Assembly: GCA_905250115.1 (NCBI GenBank)
Contig: CAJNOI010000056.1
Coordinates: 495,467-559,466 of the forward strand
DNA length: 64,000 nucleotides
Origin: Adineta steineri
Lineage: Eukaryota > Rotifera > Eurotatoria > Adinetida > Adinetidae
Direction: 5' to 3'
The first letter of the stretch is position 1; each line of letters opens with the position of its first letter. The notes beneath the pieces are model-generated. The model did not search any database, had not been told where the DNA came from, and saw only the letters and a program-made list of their open reading frames with translations. The translations under genes were made by a program, and so were the position numbers. This document shows, piece by piece, positions 1-11,759 of this stretch.

Positions 1-667
1 AATCATATATGAATTATACTCAACCGATAGAAAAACGAATATAGAACATTGCATTTAATCCTAAAGTCAAAATTCAAAAAAGAAATTCTCATCGTACTCT
101 ATCAGATAATGGCACAGGGATAAACATTTTCTATCAATTGATGTATTTGTTGTGAACATTTCTATGTCAACTATTTTTATATCATACATCTTTTTCAAAC
201 TGTATAAATATATAATTATTCATGATGTCATCAGGCTGACACAATTATATATATGTATATGTCGATAAAGATAGAGTTTACTGTTTAAAAGCAGTCATTT
301 TGAAAAAGAAGTATTAATCGATAATTATCATTGAAAGAGTTAATGTCAAATATATTATATATACTATATAGAAGTTGAACAATCTATAATAGATTGTAAA
401 AGCTTGGTAGAAATAATGACATCTTAAGAATAAATGATTCTACATTATCATATAGATGTAAAAAATTTCGTTACTATCGTCAACCATATTGAACAATATT
501 TTCCCCTAAATTGATGCTCTCTATAATGGTGAATTTTCATTGGTTGAAATTGTTGCCTATCAAACAATATCGTCTTCGTGGTAGTTTCATGTCTATATCT
601 TTTTTGTATGATGAAAATAAATGAATGTTTGTATTTGTAAAAAAAAAAATTTTTTTTTCAGATAAGC
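1..667. other. Intergenic, upstream of cyclin C
   Basis: AT-rich sequence with no convincing coding frame. A pyrimidine-rich stretch ending in CAG at about 660 lies a few bases before the cyclin C start codon. It could be a 5' UTR splice acceptor or a spliced-leader trans-splice site, since bdelloid rotifers are known to trans-splice a leader. No other feature is visible. Confidence 0.5.
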
Positions 668-1653
668 ATGGCATCTTCTTATTGGAAAAGTTCTCAATTT
701 GATCAATGGTTATTTGATCGTCAAGAATTAATGTCAGTTCGTTTACGTGATATATCATCATGGTCAACAAATAATAATGGTACATCAATAACAGAAGATG
801 ACTATTCGAAAATTCTTATTTTTTATTCGAATATAATTCAATCTATTGGTGAACAATATAAAGTTCGCCAACAAGTTATAGCAACAGGAATTGTTTATTT
901 AAAAAGATTCTATGCTCGATATCCATTAAAAAGTATTGATCCATGGCTTCTTTGTCCAACTTGTTTATTTCTTGCTGCTAAAGTTGAAGAATTTTCGACA
1001 TTAAATCATCAACGTGTTTGTAATGCAGCTGCAAGTACTTATAAAAAATATACACATTTACTTGGTATGTTTATTTTTCTTCTAAAATATTTCATAGAAA
1101 GAATGTTTGATGAAAAATTTTAGGCGGTCCAAATGAATATCCTTATCAAATCAAACATATACTTGAATGTGAATTTTATTTACTTGAAATAATGGATTGT
1201 TGTTTAATAATCTATCATCCATATCGTTCATTAGATATGTATACACGTGAATTTCAAATAGATCAACAATTATTTGAAACAGCATGGCGTATAATAAATG
1301 ATTCATTAAAAACAGATGCACCATTATTATATCCACCATATGAAATAGCTCTTGCTTGTCTTTTACTTGCTGCAACATATCGTGATAAAATGGCATTACT
1401 TAAACAATATATGATTGATGCACAAATTGATGTTGAAAGAATTTATGAAGTTGTGAAATTATTACTTAAATATTATGATTTATTAACAACATATGATGCA
1501 GATCAACCGAATGATGGAAAACAATTAAAAGAAATTTTATCAAAAATTCCTAAACCTAAAGTAGCTCCTACTGAATCAACACAATCGAATGAACAGCAAC
1601 AACAACAACAACAACAAAATCAAGGAACAACAGGACAACAAAATAATAATTAA
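668..1653 (+). CDS. CCNC: Cyclin C (Mediator kinase-module cyclin), 2 exons
   Basis: Exons 668-1064 and 1124-1653, with a 59-nt GT-AG intron; the predicted protein is 308 aa. It follows animal cyclin C along its whole length: an N-terminal F/YWxSSxxxQW-type start, the QQVIATxxVYxKRFYARYxLKSIDP core of the first cyclin box, then EFYLLExMDCCLIxYHPYR and LLYPPxxIALAC in the second box. The family partners CDK8 in the Mediator kinase module and acts in the nucleus on RNA polymerase II transcription. The C-terminus carries a Q-rich run (about residues 285-300) and an Asn tail, seen here but not a family hallmark. VPS54 starts about 130-150 nt downstream on the same strand. Identity is secure; the exact N-terminus is supported by conservation. 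Confidence 0.95.
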
Positions 1654-1799
1654 AAATGTTTTTTTTTCTCTCTTATCTGATTTCGTTTTTGTTTCTTTTT
1701 ATAAAAGAATCTAAATAAATGTCAATGTAATTATTGTATTATTATACTTTAGATTTAGTTTTCTTGTTATTCTTAATCAATGTCATGGTTAGTTTAACA

Positions 1800-4700
1800 A
1801 TGAGCCATTTATTGGCATCTTCAACAAATAATCGAAAACAATTAACAGATGGAGATTCTGTAACAACAACAACAACAGCAACATCTTCTAATGCTCCAGT
1901 TTTTCAATCTAATTTAGCTTGTGTTTTAAATGATCCGAAAAAAACACGTGCAGAAATTTCAACATTTTTTACAAAAGCATGGGGTTTGTTCTTACACTTT
2001 CTTTTCTATTTTACTATTATTTTTATTATTGTTAAAGGTAATTCATTTGTTGATCGTTTACCTGACCCATTAGCTCGTCTTGGTGATTATAATCTTAGTG
2101 ATTTTGAAACATATTTTCAAAGTTTACGTAAAAGTGAAAAATATGGTCGACCTCATTTAAGACAACCATCATCAAATGATACTAATCTTCCACAAAAAAC
2201 AAATCCTGTTATTAACATTCCACAATTATTTCTTTCATCACAATTTACTTTAAGTGATAGCTCAACATTTAATATGGTTTTCCCAGGAATGATTCCAAAT
2301 AATCGCTCATTATCTCCAACTAATTTTGAACAACAACAACAACAAAAATCAAGAACAACATCAACAAGTAGTGAAAAATCAGAAGGAAATAATAGAAGAC
2401 AATCAACTTCATCAACTAATAATACAAAATCAACATCAAATGGTTCTGTTAGGTTAGTTTTCACATTCGATCTATTCGATCATTCATACAAAGAAGAACA
2501 ATCGTATCAAAATAGTAGAAAAATATCCAGCATTTACTTAGAAATATCTAGACGTAGATAACTAATTCTGATGAATCGGGTTTAAGAATTATTCTTTTCT
2601 ATCAAAAGTAGGGGTGTTACTTCATCTTTACTTTATAAATAAAGAATAAAGATATATTTTCTCATGCAGTAAGTACATATGCAAATATCCTGTATAACAA
2701 CAGAATACATTTATTGATACTCTTTTTTATCATCATCAACATTTCCATATGTCACATAGTAGAAAAAGTATGTTTCGATAGAAAATAAATCTTTATTCTT
2801 TATTTTATCTTTATTTTTGCGAATAAAGATTGTCTTTATAATATAAAGGTAAAGCAACACTCGTATTCACGAAGTCAATAAAAAAAGTCCTTTTATTACA
2901 TGTTTCTGATAAATAGTTTCTCAGTATATATTTTTATTTTAATTTTTATAATTGAAATTTGTAAAAGACTTCCGTTGGAAAAATAAAATAAACTAATATA
3001 TTTATCTACTAATTTAGTAATACAGTGTCGAACAGTTCATCACCAAAACATTCAATAAGTTCCGCGACACGTTTATTACAAGATAAATATACCCATTATT
3101 TAGATGAAGTTGAATTATTAATAACACGTGCATTATCAACAAAATCCCATTGTTTTCATGATGCTGTTCGTTCTCATGATGAAATTCAATCATTTTTAAA
3201 TACAACACGTCATGCAATATCATCACTTCGTTGTGAATTATCAAACTATGATAACCAATCGTTATTAACATTACTTCGTCTTTATCGTTTACTTCGTCAA
3301 CGACAAAATCAACGACAACTTCTTAAACGTTTAGAATCTTTATCCATAGTTAAACAAACACATATGCAAGTTCAAGCATTATTAACAACAAGTGATTATT
3401 TATCTGCATTAGATTTAATTGATCAAACAAGAGATATTATATCAACACAATTAAATGATCTATCATCTTTGAGATTTTTTGATACACAATTAAGTGAACT
3501 TTATAAATTAAATATTAGTCTTATGAGACAAGAATTTGGACAAACTTTAAATCAACATTTAACAACACAACAAGGTAAAATCTTTTTTTTCATAATTAAA
3601 ATTTTTATTTTAAGAAAAATTTGATTGATTTTAGATTTACCATTAACAAGTGATTATGTTGAAGAAGATAAATTTACAACAATGCTCATTGGATTAATTC
3701 GAGTTAAAGATGAAAAATATATTGATGAAATTCGTTCGAAATTTGAATCATTTATATTTGATATTATTGAAAAAACCGTAACATCAAATTCAAAAGATAA
3801 TAATCTTGACAAATATAACAAAACAATTGTAAAAAATAACAGGTAGTTTTACAATACATATAAATGACTATAGAGACAAAATAGTTACAGATATTTGACA
3901 AAGTTTGTTATAATGAGATTTTAAAAATATTGAATAGTTATACATATTTTCATTGCATATTCTTAGTTTTTGTCGATAATTCGTTTATACATAAGATTAA
4001 AAATATTGTTGATTTTAGTGATCAATCGATATCAAATGATGAAAATTCTTCCAATACTCGTTACATCTATTCATCAACCATAAATTCAAATTCAAGTTCA
4101 TTTATATCTTGGTTTCGATTAATAAATATTGTTTTAACATCAACTGAACAAGGTCTTAATCGTCTTTCAAATGTTTGTCAATTAATAAGTGAATCACTTG
4201 TGAAACATCAACAAAATACAAATTCATCTATAATAACTTTATTATATGAATTATATGATACAGTTGAAGATCGTCTTATAACAATTTTAACACAAGAATG
4301 TACACGTTATCAAGTTCAAGTTGAACGTTTAACACTTGATGAATATGCTCAAATAGTTAAATTAATTGATAATTTTATTTTAAAAATAAATCAATATGAA
4401 AAAAAATATAATTCACGACCATTAAAAACATTTTTACAATCTCAAACAAGTAAATTTTTAAATCATTTTCATGATGAAAGAAAACAACGTGTATCAGATA
4501 CATTAGATAATGAACAATGGAAACAGGTTATTATTACGATATTATTTTTTTAATATATAAAACTAAATATTTGTTTTATTGTAGGTTGCTGTGCCACGTT
4601 CAATTCAAAATTCAGTTGATGAACTTTTTTCTAGAACATCTTCAATAAATCCAAATGGTTCAGATACATTAATTATTGAAAATGAACATTTTGTTTTATC

Positions 4701-5805
4701 AAATAGTGCTCTTCATTTATTTATGTTAGTACTTGATTATTGTTCATGTGCACAATTATTAACTTCATCATCAATAAATGATGTTCAACATCGTCTTATT
4801 GAATTACTTAATTTATTTAATTCAAAAACATGTCAATTAGTATTAGGTGCTGGAGCTGTTAGATTAGGAAGAATCAAAACGATTTCAGCTAAAATTCTTG
4901 CTATTACATGTAGATGTTTACAATTCATTAAAATTACTTTACCATTAATTAAATTACGTTTTGATCAATTACAGGTGTTACAATTAGATCATCTTTGATT
5001 TACAGCCCAGAGATGGGCTACTCCAACTCTGGAGTTGACGGTTTTTTACCTAGAGTTGGAGTGAAACCTAAAAAAATCCAATGGAATTAGAGTGGAGTTG
5101 GAGTTGCTCACCTTCGGAGTTGCCCATCTCTGTATAATTATTCTGATTTTCAATAGATTTCCCTAGACGAACTTTTTTTGATTCATTCTTGATCTGCATA
5201 GATCTCGTTATATGAGAGAAGTTTTAAAATACAAAATGATAACTTCTGTAGTTATGAAATCCCCTGCATTAATAGATTAGTCATTCCTAATCGAAATTTT
5301 CGATTTTATAAATAAATTAACTTTTTATTTTTTTTTTCTATTAAAGACTTCATCTGAATCTTCATCAACAATATCATCAATTTCATCGAATAAACAATTT
5401 GAACAACTAACAAAATTATATTCTGAACATATTGATGAAATTCATGGGAAATTAATATCAATAATTGAAACTGCATTTGATGATACATTATCATCATATG
5501 AAGTTCGTGCACCAATGCCAAGTGATTGTTTTCGTACACTTGTAACACGACATATAGCTGTTTTTTATAATGCTGTTGCACGTATTGTTTCACCTAGTGA
5601 TCTTATTTTGCTTTTCACACGTCTTAATTCAATATTTAAACAATTATTAGCAAAACGTTTACGACAATTAAGAATTGCTAATGATGGTGGACCACAACAT
5701 GGTCTTTTAACAAGTGATCTTTTGTATTATATTAAACAAGTTCAAAATTTATCTGGACTTGAAATGTTAGAGTTACATGTTGATGAAATTTGGACTACAA
5801 ATTAA
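1800..5805 (+). CDS. VPS54: VPS54, GARP tethering complex subunit, 7 exons
   Basis: Exons 1800-1983, 2038-2452, 3018-3574, 3635-3842, 4019-4526, 4585-4974 and 5347-5805 keep frame through six GT-AG introns, giving about 906 aa (human VPS54 is near 977). Diagnostic stretches include LNDPxxxxxExxxFFTKxWG near the N-terminus, RLLQDKxxHYLDxVE in exon 3, FLNHFHDERKxxxSxxLDNExWKQ at the exon 5/6 junction, FNSxxCQLVLGAGA in exon 6, and NDGGPQxGLxTxD near the C-terminus. The family joins VPS51, VPS52 and VPS53 in the GARP complex, which tethers endosome-derived carriers at the trans-Golgi. Intron 1 (54 nt) is itself open in frame, so its retention would insert 18 hydrophobic residues. An in-frame ATG also exists at 1785, so the start is uncertain by 5 codons. 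Intron 2 (565 nt) and intron 6 (372 nt, carrying a MITE-like element) are the long ones. Confidence 0.93.
5008..5132. mobile_element. MITE-like element in VPS54 intron 6
   Basis: A 125-bp stretch bounded by inverted ends CAGAGATGGGC and GCCCATCTCTG, with similarity running about 17 bp inward (ACTCC on the left, GGAGT on the right). The interior repeats GGAGTTGGAGT-like words. The CAGRG start resembles hAT-type termini, but I see no clean 8-bp target duplication. It lies wholly inside the last VPS54 intron. Confidence 0.5.
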
Positions 5806-6365
5806 TCGGGTTCTTTTTTTTTTCTTCTTGTTTATTATTCTTTAAGTTAAATATACGCATTAACCCATACACATGAAAAATAAAGTTAATATAGCACTTT
5901 TCTTCATCCTTAAATATATACAATATTAACTATTTGAGAAAATTATTTCATTTGTTTTTTTTCGATAAATAAAAATCAAGTTTATTTTGTTTAAAAAAAT
6001 ATTTAATTGCATACAGTGAATCTATAAAATAATTCAATGATAAATAGGTCGAATACTTCATTTACATAATGAAAGGTTTCATATTTTTTTCAATATTCTA
6101 TTTTTGGATTAGATTTCTGTCATTATTTATGCATATATGTATATCTGTATCATAAGAAAATCGCCGATATTTATCATAATATCCTCCTAACTATTTAATA
6201 ATATGTTCTTGTAATTCTTGGTTTATATGTTTAAAAGTTTTAACACATCCTCAACGTTCATTTTATTGACTAGAGAAAACCTTTGAACGTTCATTTTTGC
6301 TCTTTTGATAAAGACAATGAGGAGACAAGTAATTAGATTCATCGAAATTTTATTTTCTATTTTTT
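5806..6365. other. Intergenic, downstream of VPS54
   Basis: AT-rich sequence without a supported gene. The start contains the expected VPS54 3' UTR. I see no RNA gene or repeat here. Confidence 0.5.
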
Positions 6366-7133
6366 GTGTACTCAAAAAGTGAGTACACTACTAGAATCGG
6401 TCAGTGTGGCCGTCCGGCCGTATGCACGATAACGTTTGAAAGAATAGTCCGATTGAGCTGAAATTTTGTACACAATTCAGTCTCATACAGATCTCGGTCG
6501 AGTTCGAAGATGAGCAGAATAGGCCTGGTCATTCTCGAGTTATTGAAAAAATACTGATATTTCCCTATGATTTTTCTATATTTCTTTTGGGATGAAAAAT
6601 AATATAATGCTATTCTCGGAAGCAATTTTTCTACCAGAGTCGAATAAAATTCCACTTATTATAAAGCATTCAATAGAGAATTTCACAAGCTACAAGATAG
6701 TACTAAATTATAGGGATAAACTGGTTGCACACAAGATTGTCCCTGTATAATAGGGTGGGTAAAATACAGAAAATTCATATACGTTGATAATGTGTCAGTG
6801 CGATATTTGTTTGTTTTTCATATTATTAATAACACTTTTTCTAGAGTAGGTAGAACTCATTAAGAGCTTGAAAATGATGTAAAATAATAGGGGGTAGATA
6901 TGCTGCGTTTGATATGTCTTTAGTATCACACTTGTGAAAAACCATGAAAAAGCCATATAACTTAATAGTGTGGCTGTGTGATATTCGTTTGTTCTCCGTA
7001 GAGTTAACGTTATTTGTATGTACTCGAAAAGTGAAGTTCACAATAGACTGATGTTGATCAATCTGTCTAAAATAATTCATCCTTGAGCGCACTAAAGAAC
7101 TGCCCCTTAGTCCGTGCGGGTGCTCTCTTTTTA
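6366..7133 (+). repeat. Hairpin-ended repeat family, copy 1 (long, right end missing)
   Basis: The copy starts with a perfect hairpin, GTGTACTC-AAAAAGT-GAGTACAC, at 6366-6388. The next 150 bp match, inverted, the sequence just inside the same hairpin at 59,321-59,343 (the AATCGGTCAGTGTGGCCGTCC stretch and the GATCTCGGTCGAGTTCGAAGATG-type stretch). Similarity to the interior of that copy resumes at about 6841-6980 (GGGGGTAGATATG, TGCGTT). The opposite terminal hairpin is not found; copy 2 begins directly after. Short open frames here are not credible genes. Confidence 0.65.
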
Positions 7134-7388
7134 GTGTACTCAAAAAGTGAGTATATTACTGGAATCGGCCAGTGTGTTCGGTCGGTCGTTTACACGATAT
7201 CTTGCGAAAGGAGAGTCAGATATTGATGAAATTTCTACACAGTTTAGACTCATAAAGATCTCGGTCGAGTTCGAAGATGAGCTTAATTGGCTGGGCTATT
7301 CACGAGTTATTACAAAAATACTAATATTTTCCTATGATTTCCATATACACTTTTTGCAGTACACGTAATTCTCGGATACAATCCGAAG
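7134..7388 (+). repeat. Hairpin-ended repeat family, copy 2 (short, both ends)
   Basis: The left end is GTGTACTCAAAAAGTGAGTA and the right end is a second hairpin, CTCGGATACAATCCGAAG. About 255 bp separate the two outer boundaries, so this is an internally deleted relative of the 887-bp copy at 58,457-59,343. The shared interior includes the GATCTCGGTCGAGTTCGAAG stretch. Confidence 0.7.
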
Positions 7389-7870
7389 CTTCCACATTTA
7401 TTTTCTTTGTTTTCAAAATAAAAATATAAAATATAAAATAACAATCAAAAGAAAGGAAAAAAACATGCTATGACTTGAAGAACTTTTTCGGTGATAACAG
7501 CATAATCTTCATAACCAGTTATAATCGATAGTGTACATAGGTGAAAAATAATATTTAAATATTTCTAATTTTCAAACAATAAGATTTTTTTTCTCACTTG
7601 AGTTTGAACGATAACGTACGTTGTATTGCAACAATTTCATCAACACGTCTTTTTTTTTATTGCTAATGGAGAGATCAACATGATTTTCGCCTTCAATGTA
7701 CTTGATAAAATGGTGTGATGTGTATTCACGGACAATTAAATCACTAATAAAGCTATCGATACTACCATGCACGATATAATTCCTCTTTCCTTTTTCCAAT
7801 AATAATTCTAATACTTAATTTATTGTTAATGTAGCTGTTTTGGAAAATTCACCGAATACATTACTAACTA

Positions 7871-8020
7871 CCCAGGTCGATGATTCTGAAGGCCGTTTCC
7901 GGCGCCGTTTAAGGCAGGAAACGACTAGAAAACGGCTGAATTCGTGCAGGAAACGGCTGTGAACGAATGCCGTTTCTCGCCGTTTGAGGACGTTTACGAC
8001 ACCGTATCCTTTCACCTGGG
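7871..8020. mobile_element. 150-bp MITE-like element with CCCAGGT ends and TA flanks
   Basis: Inverted termini CCCAGGT and ACCTGGG are each flanked by TA, consistent with a Tc1/mariner-like TA target duplication. The interior repeats GAAACGGC/GCCGTTTC words several times and is clearly more GC-rich than its surroundings. A third, related terminus (ACCCAGGTCGA followed by GTCGTAAACG) occurs at 8181-8221 and matches the inside of the right end in inverted orientation. It sits inside a short reverse-strand open frame whose continuation is created only by the insertion, so I do not call a gene. Confidence 0.55.
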
Positions 8021-8180
8021 TAGCTTGATCAACATCTGTCTTGTCGAAAGAATCATCTATATAATCATTGATGACTTGTTTGAACTTCGTGAGATAAATG
8101 GTGCAACTTAGTGATACATCAGATATTTTGCTACATATTTCGAACATTCTATCCACCAAATCATTTAATTGATCAACTAA

Positions 8181-8221
8181 ACCCAGGTCGAATATTGTCT
8201 GTCGTAAACGACCGTATAGGA
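8181..8221 (+). repeat. Solitary terminus related to the CCCAGGT element
   Basis: ACCCAGGTCGA here repeats the left end of the element at 7871. The adjoining GTCGTAAACGACCGTAT matches, in inverse orientation, sequence just inside that element's right end. It looks like the remnant of another copy. Confidence 0.4.
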
Positions 8222-8701
8222 ACAGTATACAGATGTCGTAGCGTATTCCGTCCTACTTTAATGTATTACATGTCTCAGTATTGCGACCGTATTATTCCGT
8301 TTAGTCAAGATTCTATTACATTGCATATGAAGGTATGCTCAAATATAAATATGATTATGCTTCAAGCATTTTCAGACAATCGATCTCAATTAAATGTAAC
8401 TTATTTCGAATCATAAATAAATATAATTAGTTTATGAATTTGAATTCGTATCAAATGAATCAAGTTAATATGATGTTATATATATCATTTTCAACTTTTT
8501 CCGCTTATAATAATGAAAATTATTTCAATCTATTGATGATTTATAAAAGAAACTCCGTTGAAAGATAAGCGAAATAATGCTTCTAGATATAAGAATGGCA
8601 TGCCTTTATTAGGTTTATATTTTGATTTATTCAAAAGAAGTGCATATTATGATATAATGCGATTCATTGATCTCGGACGAGTTTGCTGCATTGTAACCCA
8701 G

Positions 8702-9250
8702 TTATGAAACCCAAATCATTCTTCTGGATAATTCTTTCAATTCTCCATTACTATCATCAAATGAATAAATAATTAGATTTCCTTCACCAGCAAGAAAATT
8801 TTGAGAAAAACTTTTGTAGACTAAGACTAAATTAGCTTGTTTATCATAGACGGGTAATGAAACGGATGTTAAACTGTATACTTTTGGATTTTCTTCATAT
8901 AATTTATTCCATCCACCACCATTTTCTGTGAAATATTTTAAAAATTTCTTCTCTTTATCTATAATATATCCTTTTGATGGATTTGATTCAATTGTTAAAC
9001 TGATAGATTCTCGATTTTTTTCAATGAGTTGTCGAATTAATGGTTGAACATCATATCCATTCAAAACTAATGGATCAAACGATATAAGGTTTTCATTCAT
9101 AATCGATATAGTTGTTTTCGGATCTACAACTGTATATCCATTATCAGTATAATCTTCTTTTAAAATTAATGATAGTAATTTATTATCATCATTTAATGGT
9201 AGAGAAGACACACTCTGTAAGACCAATATGAATAATACATAGTGGAACAT
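8702..9250 (-). CDS. Small secreted protein of unknown function
   Basis: A single-exon frame of 182 aa starting with ATG. Residues 1-17 form a clear signal peptide (FHYVLFILVLQSVSS, then LPL after the probable cleavage site). The mature part has no cysteines that I can see, no membrane segment and no recognised domain. It is acidic and contains a GGGWNKLYEENPKVY segment and a beta-rich C-terminal half. Its length, signal peptide and uninterrupted frame support a real gene. It may belong to a lineage-restricted family; I cannot assign a function. Confidence 0.65.
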   Translation of the reverse strand: MFHYVLFILVLQSVSSLPLNDDNKLLSLILKEDYTDNGYTVVDPKTTISIMNENLISFDPLVLNGYDVQPLIRQLIEKNRESISLTIESNPSKGYIIDKEKKFLKYFTENGGGWNKLYEENPKVYSLTSVSLPVYDKQANLVLVYKSFSQNFLAGEGNLIIYSFDDSNGELKELSRRMIWVS

Positions 9251-10774
9251 TTTTATTGTCTTGACTCTGTAAAGTAGACATAAATATATTTTATTAAGTC
9301 TATAGTCGATCGTTGCGTTTATCTAATATTCTTTCTCTCACTTATAAATGTAATTTATATTAGAATTCAATAAAACGAATCAGATAAAAATATTTACAAG
9401 AATTTTTGCTAACAATTTGAATCAATACCAAACTTTGTTTAGAACTCGAGAAACCATATTTTACTAATTTGCGTAATCTAAATGTTCTCAATTAATTTTT
9501 TTTCTAATAGACTTACTTTCGAATGTTTTTACCAGTGTATTGTAAGATGCATACGATACGAATAAATCATATTTCATTTATATAAATATTCTCTATAGAA
9601 TTAAGGATATTCTAAATACTTTTAGCCTAGTTAAATAGACAAAAGTTTTATGCTAAGAACTATGCTTATAAGTTATATTTGATCTTAGATTTGAAATAAA
9701 TCAAGTCATTAAAAACAACGCTAAGGAAGTGTTTGATAATATTTAAGAAAAAAAAAATTTTGTTCTGTATGTTTGTAATACTATGACAAATGTAAGAAAA
9801 ATAAGAACAAACAAAGCGTAGGTGAAACGATGGTAAATATCGATAAGAATGCAGACAAGCATGTAGGCTTTGTAATTTGTACACATTCACATCCATTCAA
9901 ATCATCCTCCTTATTCATAACCTCATTGTCTAGCTGGATACTACACTGTAGTATAAGCAGTTGCTATCAACGAGAAAAACTATGACGAAGCGATTTTTTT
10001 GTATACTTCATCCCACGTGTGAAATAATTTTTAATGGATTTTCTCTTCTTCGAAGATTGCTTGTTTATATATTTTATTTGTCTATGAAAAACTATAACGT
10101 CTATTTTATAACGAAGAAATTTTTTTTAAATGTTATTTGAGTTCAGTTATTATTAAGATAAGAAATAGATTGCATAAGCTAAAAATTTGTGTGTGACATG
10201 TTATATTTTCATAGGTAAATACATTATGATTTGAATGAAATCTAGCAAGAATAAGTTCTTTTCTGTGTGAAGAATATTATATAAAAAAAGTAGATAAATT
10301 CAATTAAATAATTGAAGCAGATAAGGGTTAGGATGTTGATAAAAGGAAAAATAACTTTCACCATATGTTCAACTTTTATACTTCAAAGAATAAATATATA
10401 ATTCTAATGATCGATATGGTGAAAAATCCGACGATATATGTATTTCGTTATAAAAGTATTATCATAGAAAATTATTGATCAAATTAAATGCAATTTTTTC
10501 AACATGAATCGAATCAAAGATAGATCATTGTATAACGATGTCAAATCTGATATTCTACTGTTCTCCAATGAGACAGCTTCTCGATTTTCATTTGATACTA
10601 TATAAATGAATAAAATGAAATTAATGATCGTTGTAGATCTTGACAAGAGACTTTATTAAAAGTTCATAAATATAACGAAATGAGAAAAAAATTATTAAGA
10701 AGATAAAATAAATATGAAATAATAGCTCAATTGTAAATTGTTGAGTATAGTCTTTAAAAGTTATTTTCATATAA
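9251..10774. other. Intergenic, nothing recognised
   Basis: AT-rich sequence between two reverse-strand genes. Short open frames, such as one on the reverse strand at 9666-9896, are low-complexity and hydrophobic with no family signal. Confidence 0.5.
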
Positions 10775-11759
10775 TTATTGACAACTATTGATATTTATAT
10801 CATCTTGATTTTCGTCAGTAATATCATAACGTTTATTAGATGAGCAAGTATCGATGACGTTTTGCTGAGAATTCAAACTGTTGATAATCTGTTCAACTTG
10901 ATGTGAATTTATAAGTTCTACTCCATTTTGTTCTAACTGATTTAATTTTGCTTCAATTGCAATATCATCAACACCACGACATGCATCTTCAATAACATAT
11001 GTTTTATAACCGAAATTACTAGCATCAATTGCTGTTGATCCAACACAATAATCGAGTGCTAAACCAGTAACAAATACATGTGTTACATTTCGTGCTTTTA
11101 ATTCATTATCCAATGGTGTTTTCTCAATTTTATCATTATCAAGAAATGCTGAATAACTGTCTATATTTGGATTTCTACCTTTATTTATATAGACAACATT
11201 GTCTCCTGCTGGTAAACGAATAAGATCTTTATGTAGTTTAGCTTCGTCTGTATCTTGAATACAATGTGCAGGCCATAAAATTTGTGTTGTTTCTGATCCT
11301 GGACCTGTATAAGTAACTGCATCAAACATTTGATATTTCTCGTGGTCACTACCTAATACATAGTCCTTTCGAGATTCAAGGTTTTCAAAGAATGATATAT
11401 GATTTGCTGGATGCCAATCCAATGAGTAAGCAAAAACATCGAATGGAACTTTATCAATTAATTCGTTGATAACAGGAATTACTTCAGCACCATCTTGACC
11501 AGCAGGACCATTCGATAATGCTAATGAACCATTTATAAAACAATATTGAACATCAATCATAATCAATGCATAGACATTCTTCTTTGATGATCTTTCAACT
11601 ATATCGAACAAGAATTATTTTGTTAAAAATAATATTTATTTGATCAAATCTAATATTCTTACCTGTTGTAGTCTCGTCTTCTGATATATGTGCTTGAATA
11701 CCACCGATGCTAATAATCAATAGGACAATGGTCCATCCATTTAATTTATTATATTCCAT
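10775..11759 (-). CDS. Nicotinamidase (isochorismatase-like hydrolase) with signal peptide, 2 exons
   Basis: Exons (reverse) 11,759-11,663 and 11,598-10,775, with a 64-nt intron; 306 aa. Exon 1 encodes a hydrophobic leader (WTIVLLIISIGGIQA, about residues 9-23). The rest is a nicotinamidase-type isochorismatase fold. Catalytic Asp48 is in the LIMIDVQ strand, Lys172 in YINKG, and Cys217 in LALDYCVGSTA. Metal ligands are likely Asp93, His95 and His99 in DWHPANHISF and His144 in WPAHC. The family hydrolyses nicotinamide to nicotinic acid in NAD salvage. The leader suggests secretion or an ER/lysosomal location, unusual for an enzyme normally considered cytosolic. A roughly 35-residue polar C-terminal tail is not part of the family core. 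The upstream exon is inferred from frame and splice signals. Confidence 0.88.

Noticed and set aside
7815-8159. Reverse-strand gene of 114 codons
   Set aside because: More than half of its length is the inserted CCCAGGT element. Without the insertion the frame stops at once, and no family is recognised.
9666-9896. 76-codon reverse frame
   Set aside because: Low-complexity Phe/Lys/Asn composition expected from AT-rich DNA; no conserved motif.
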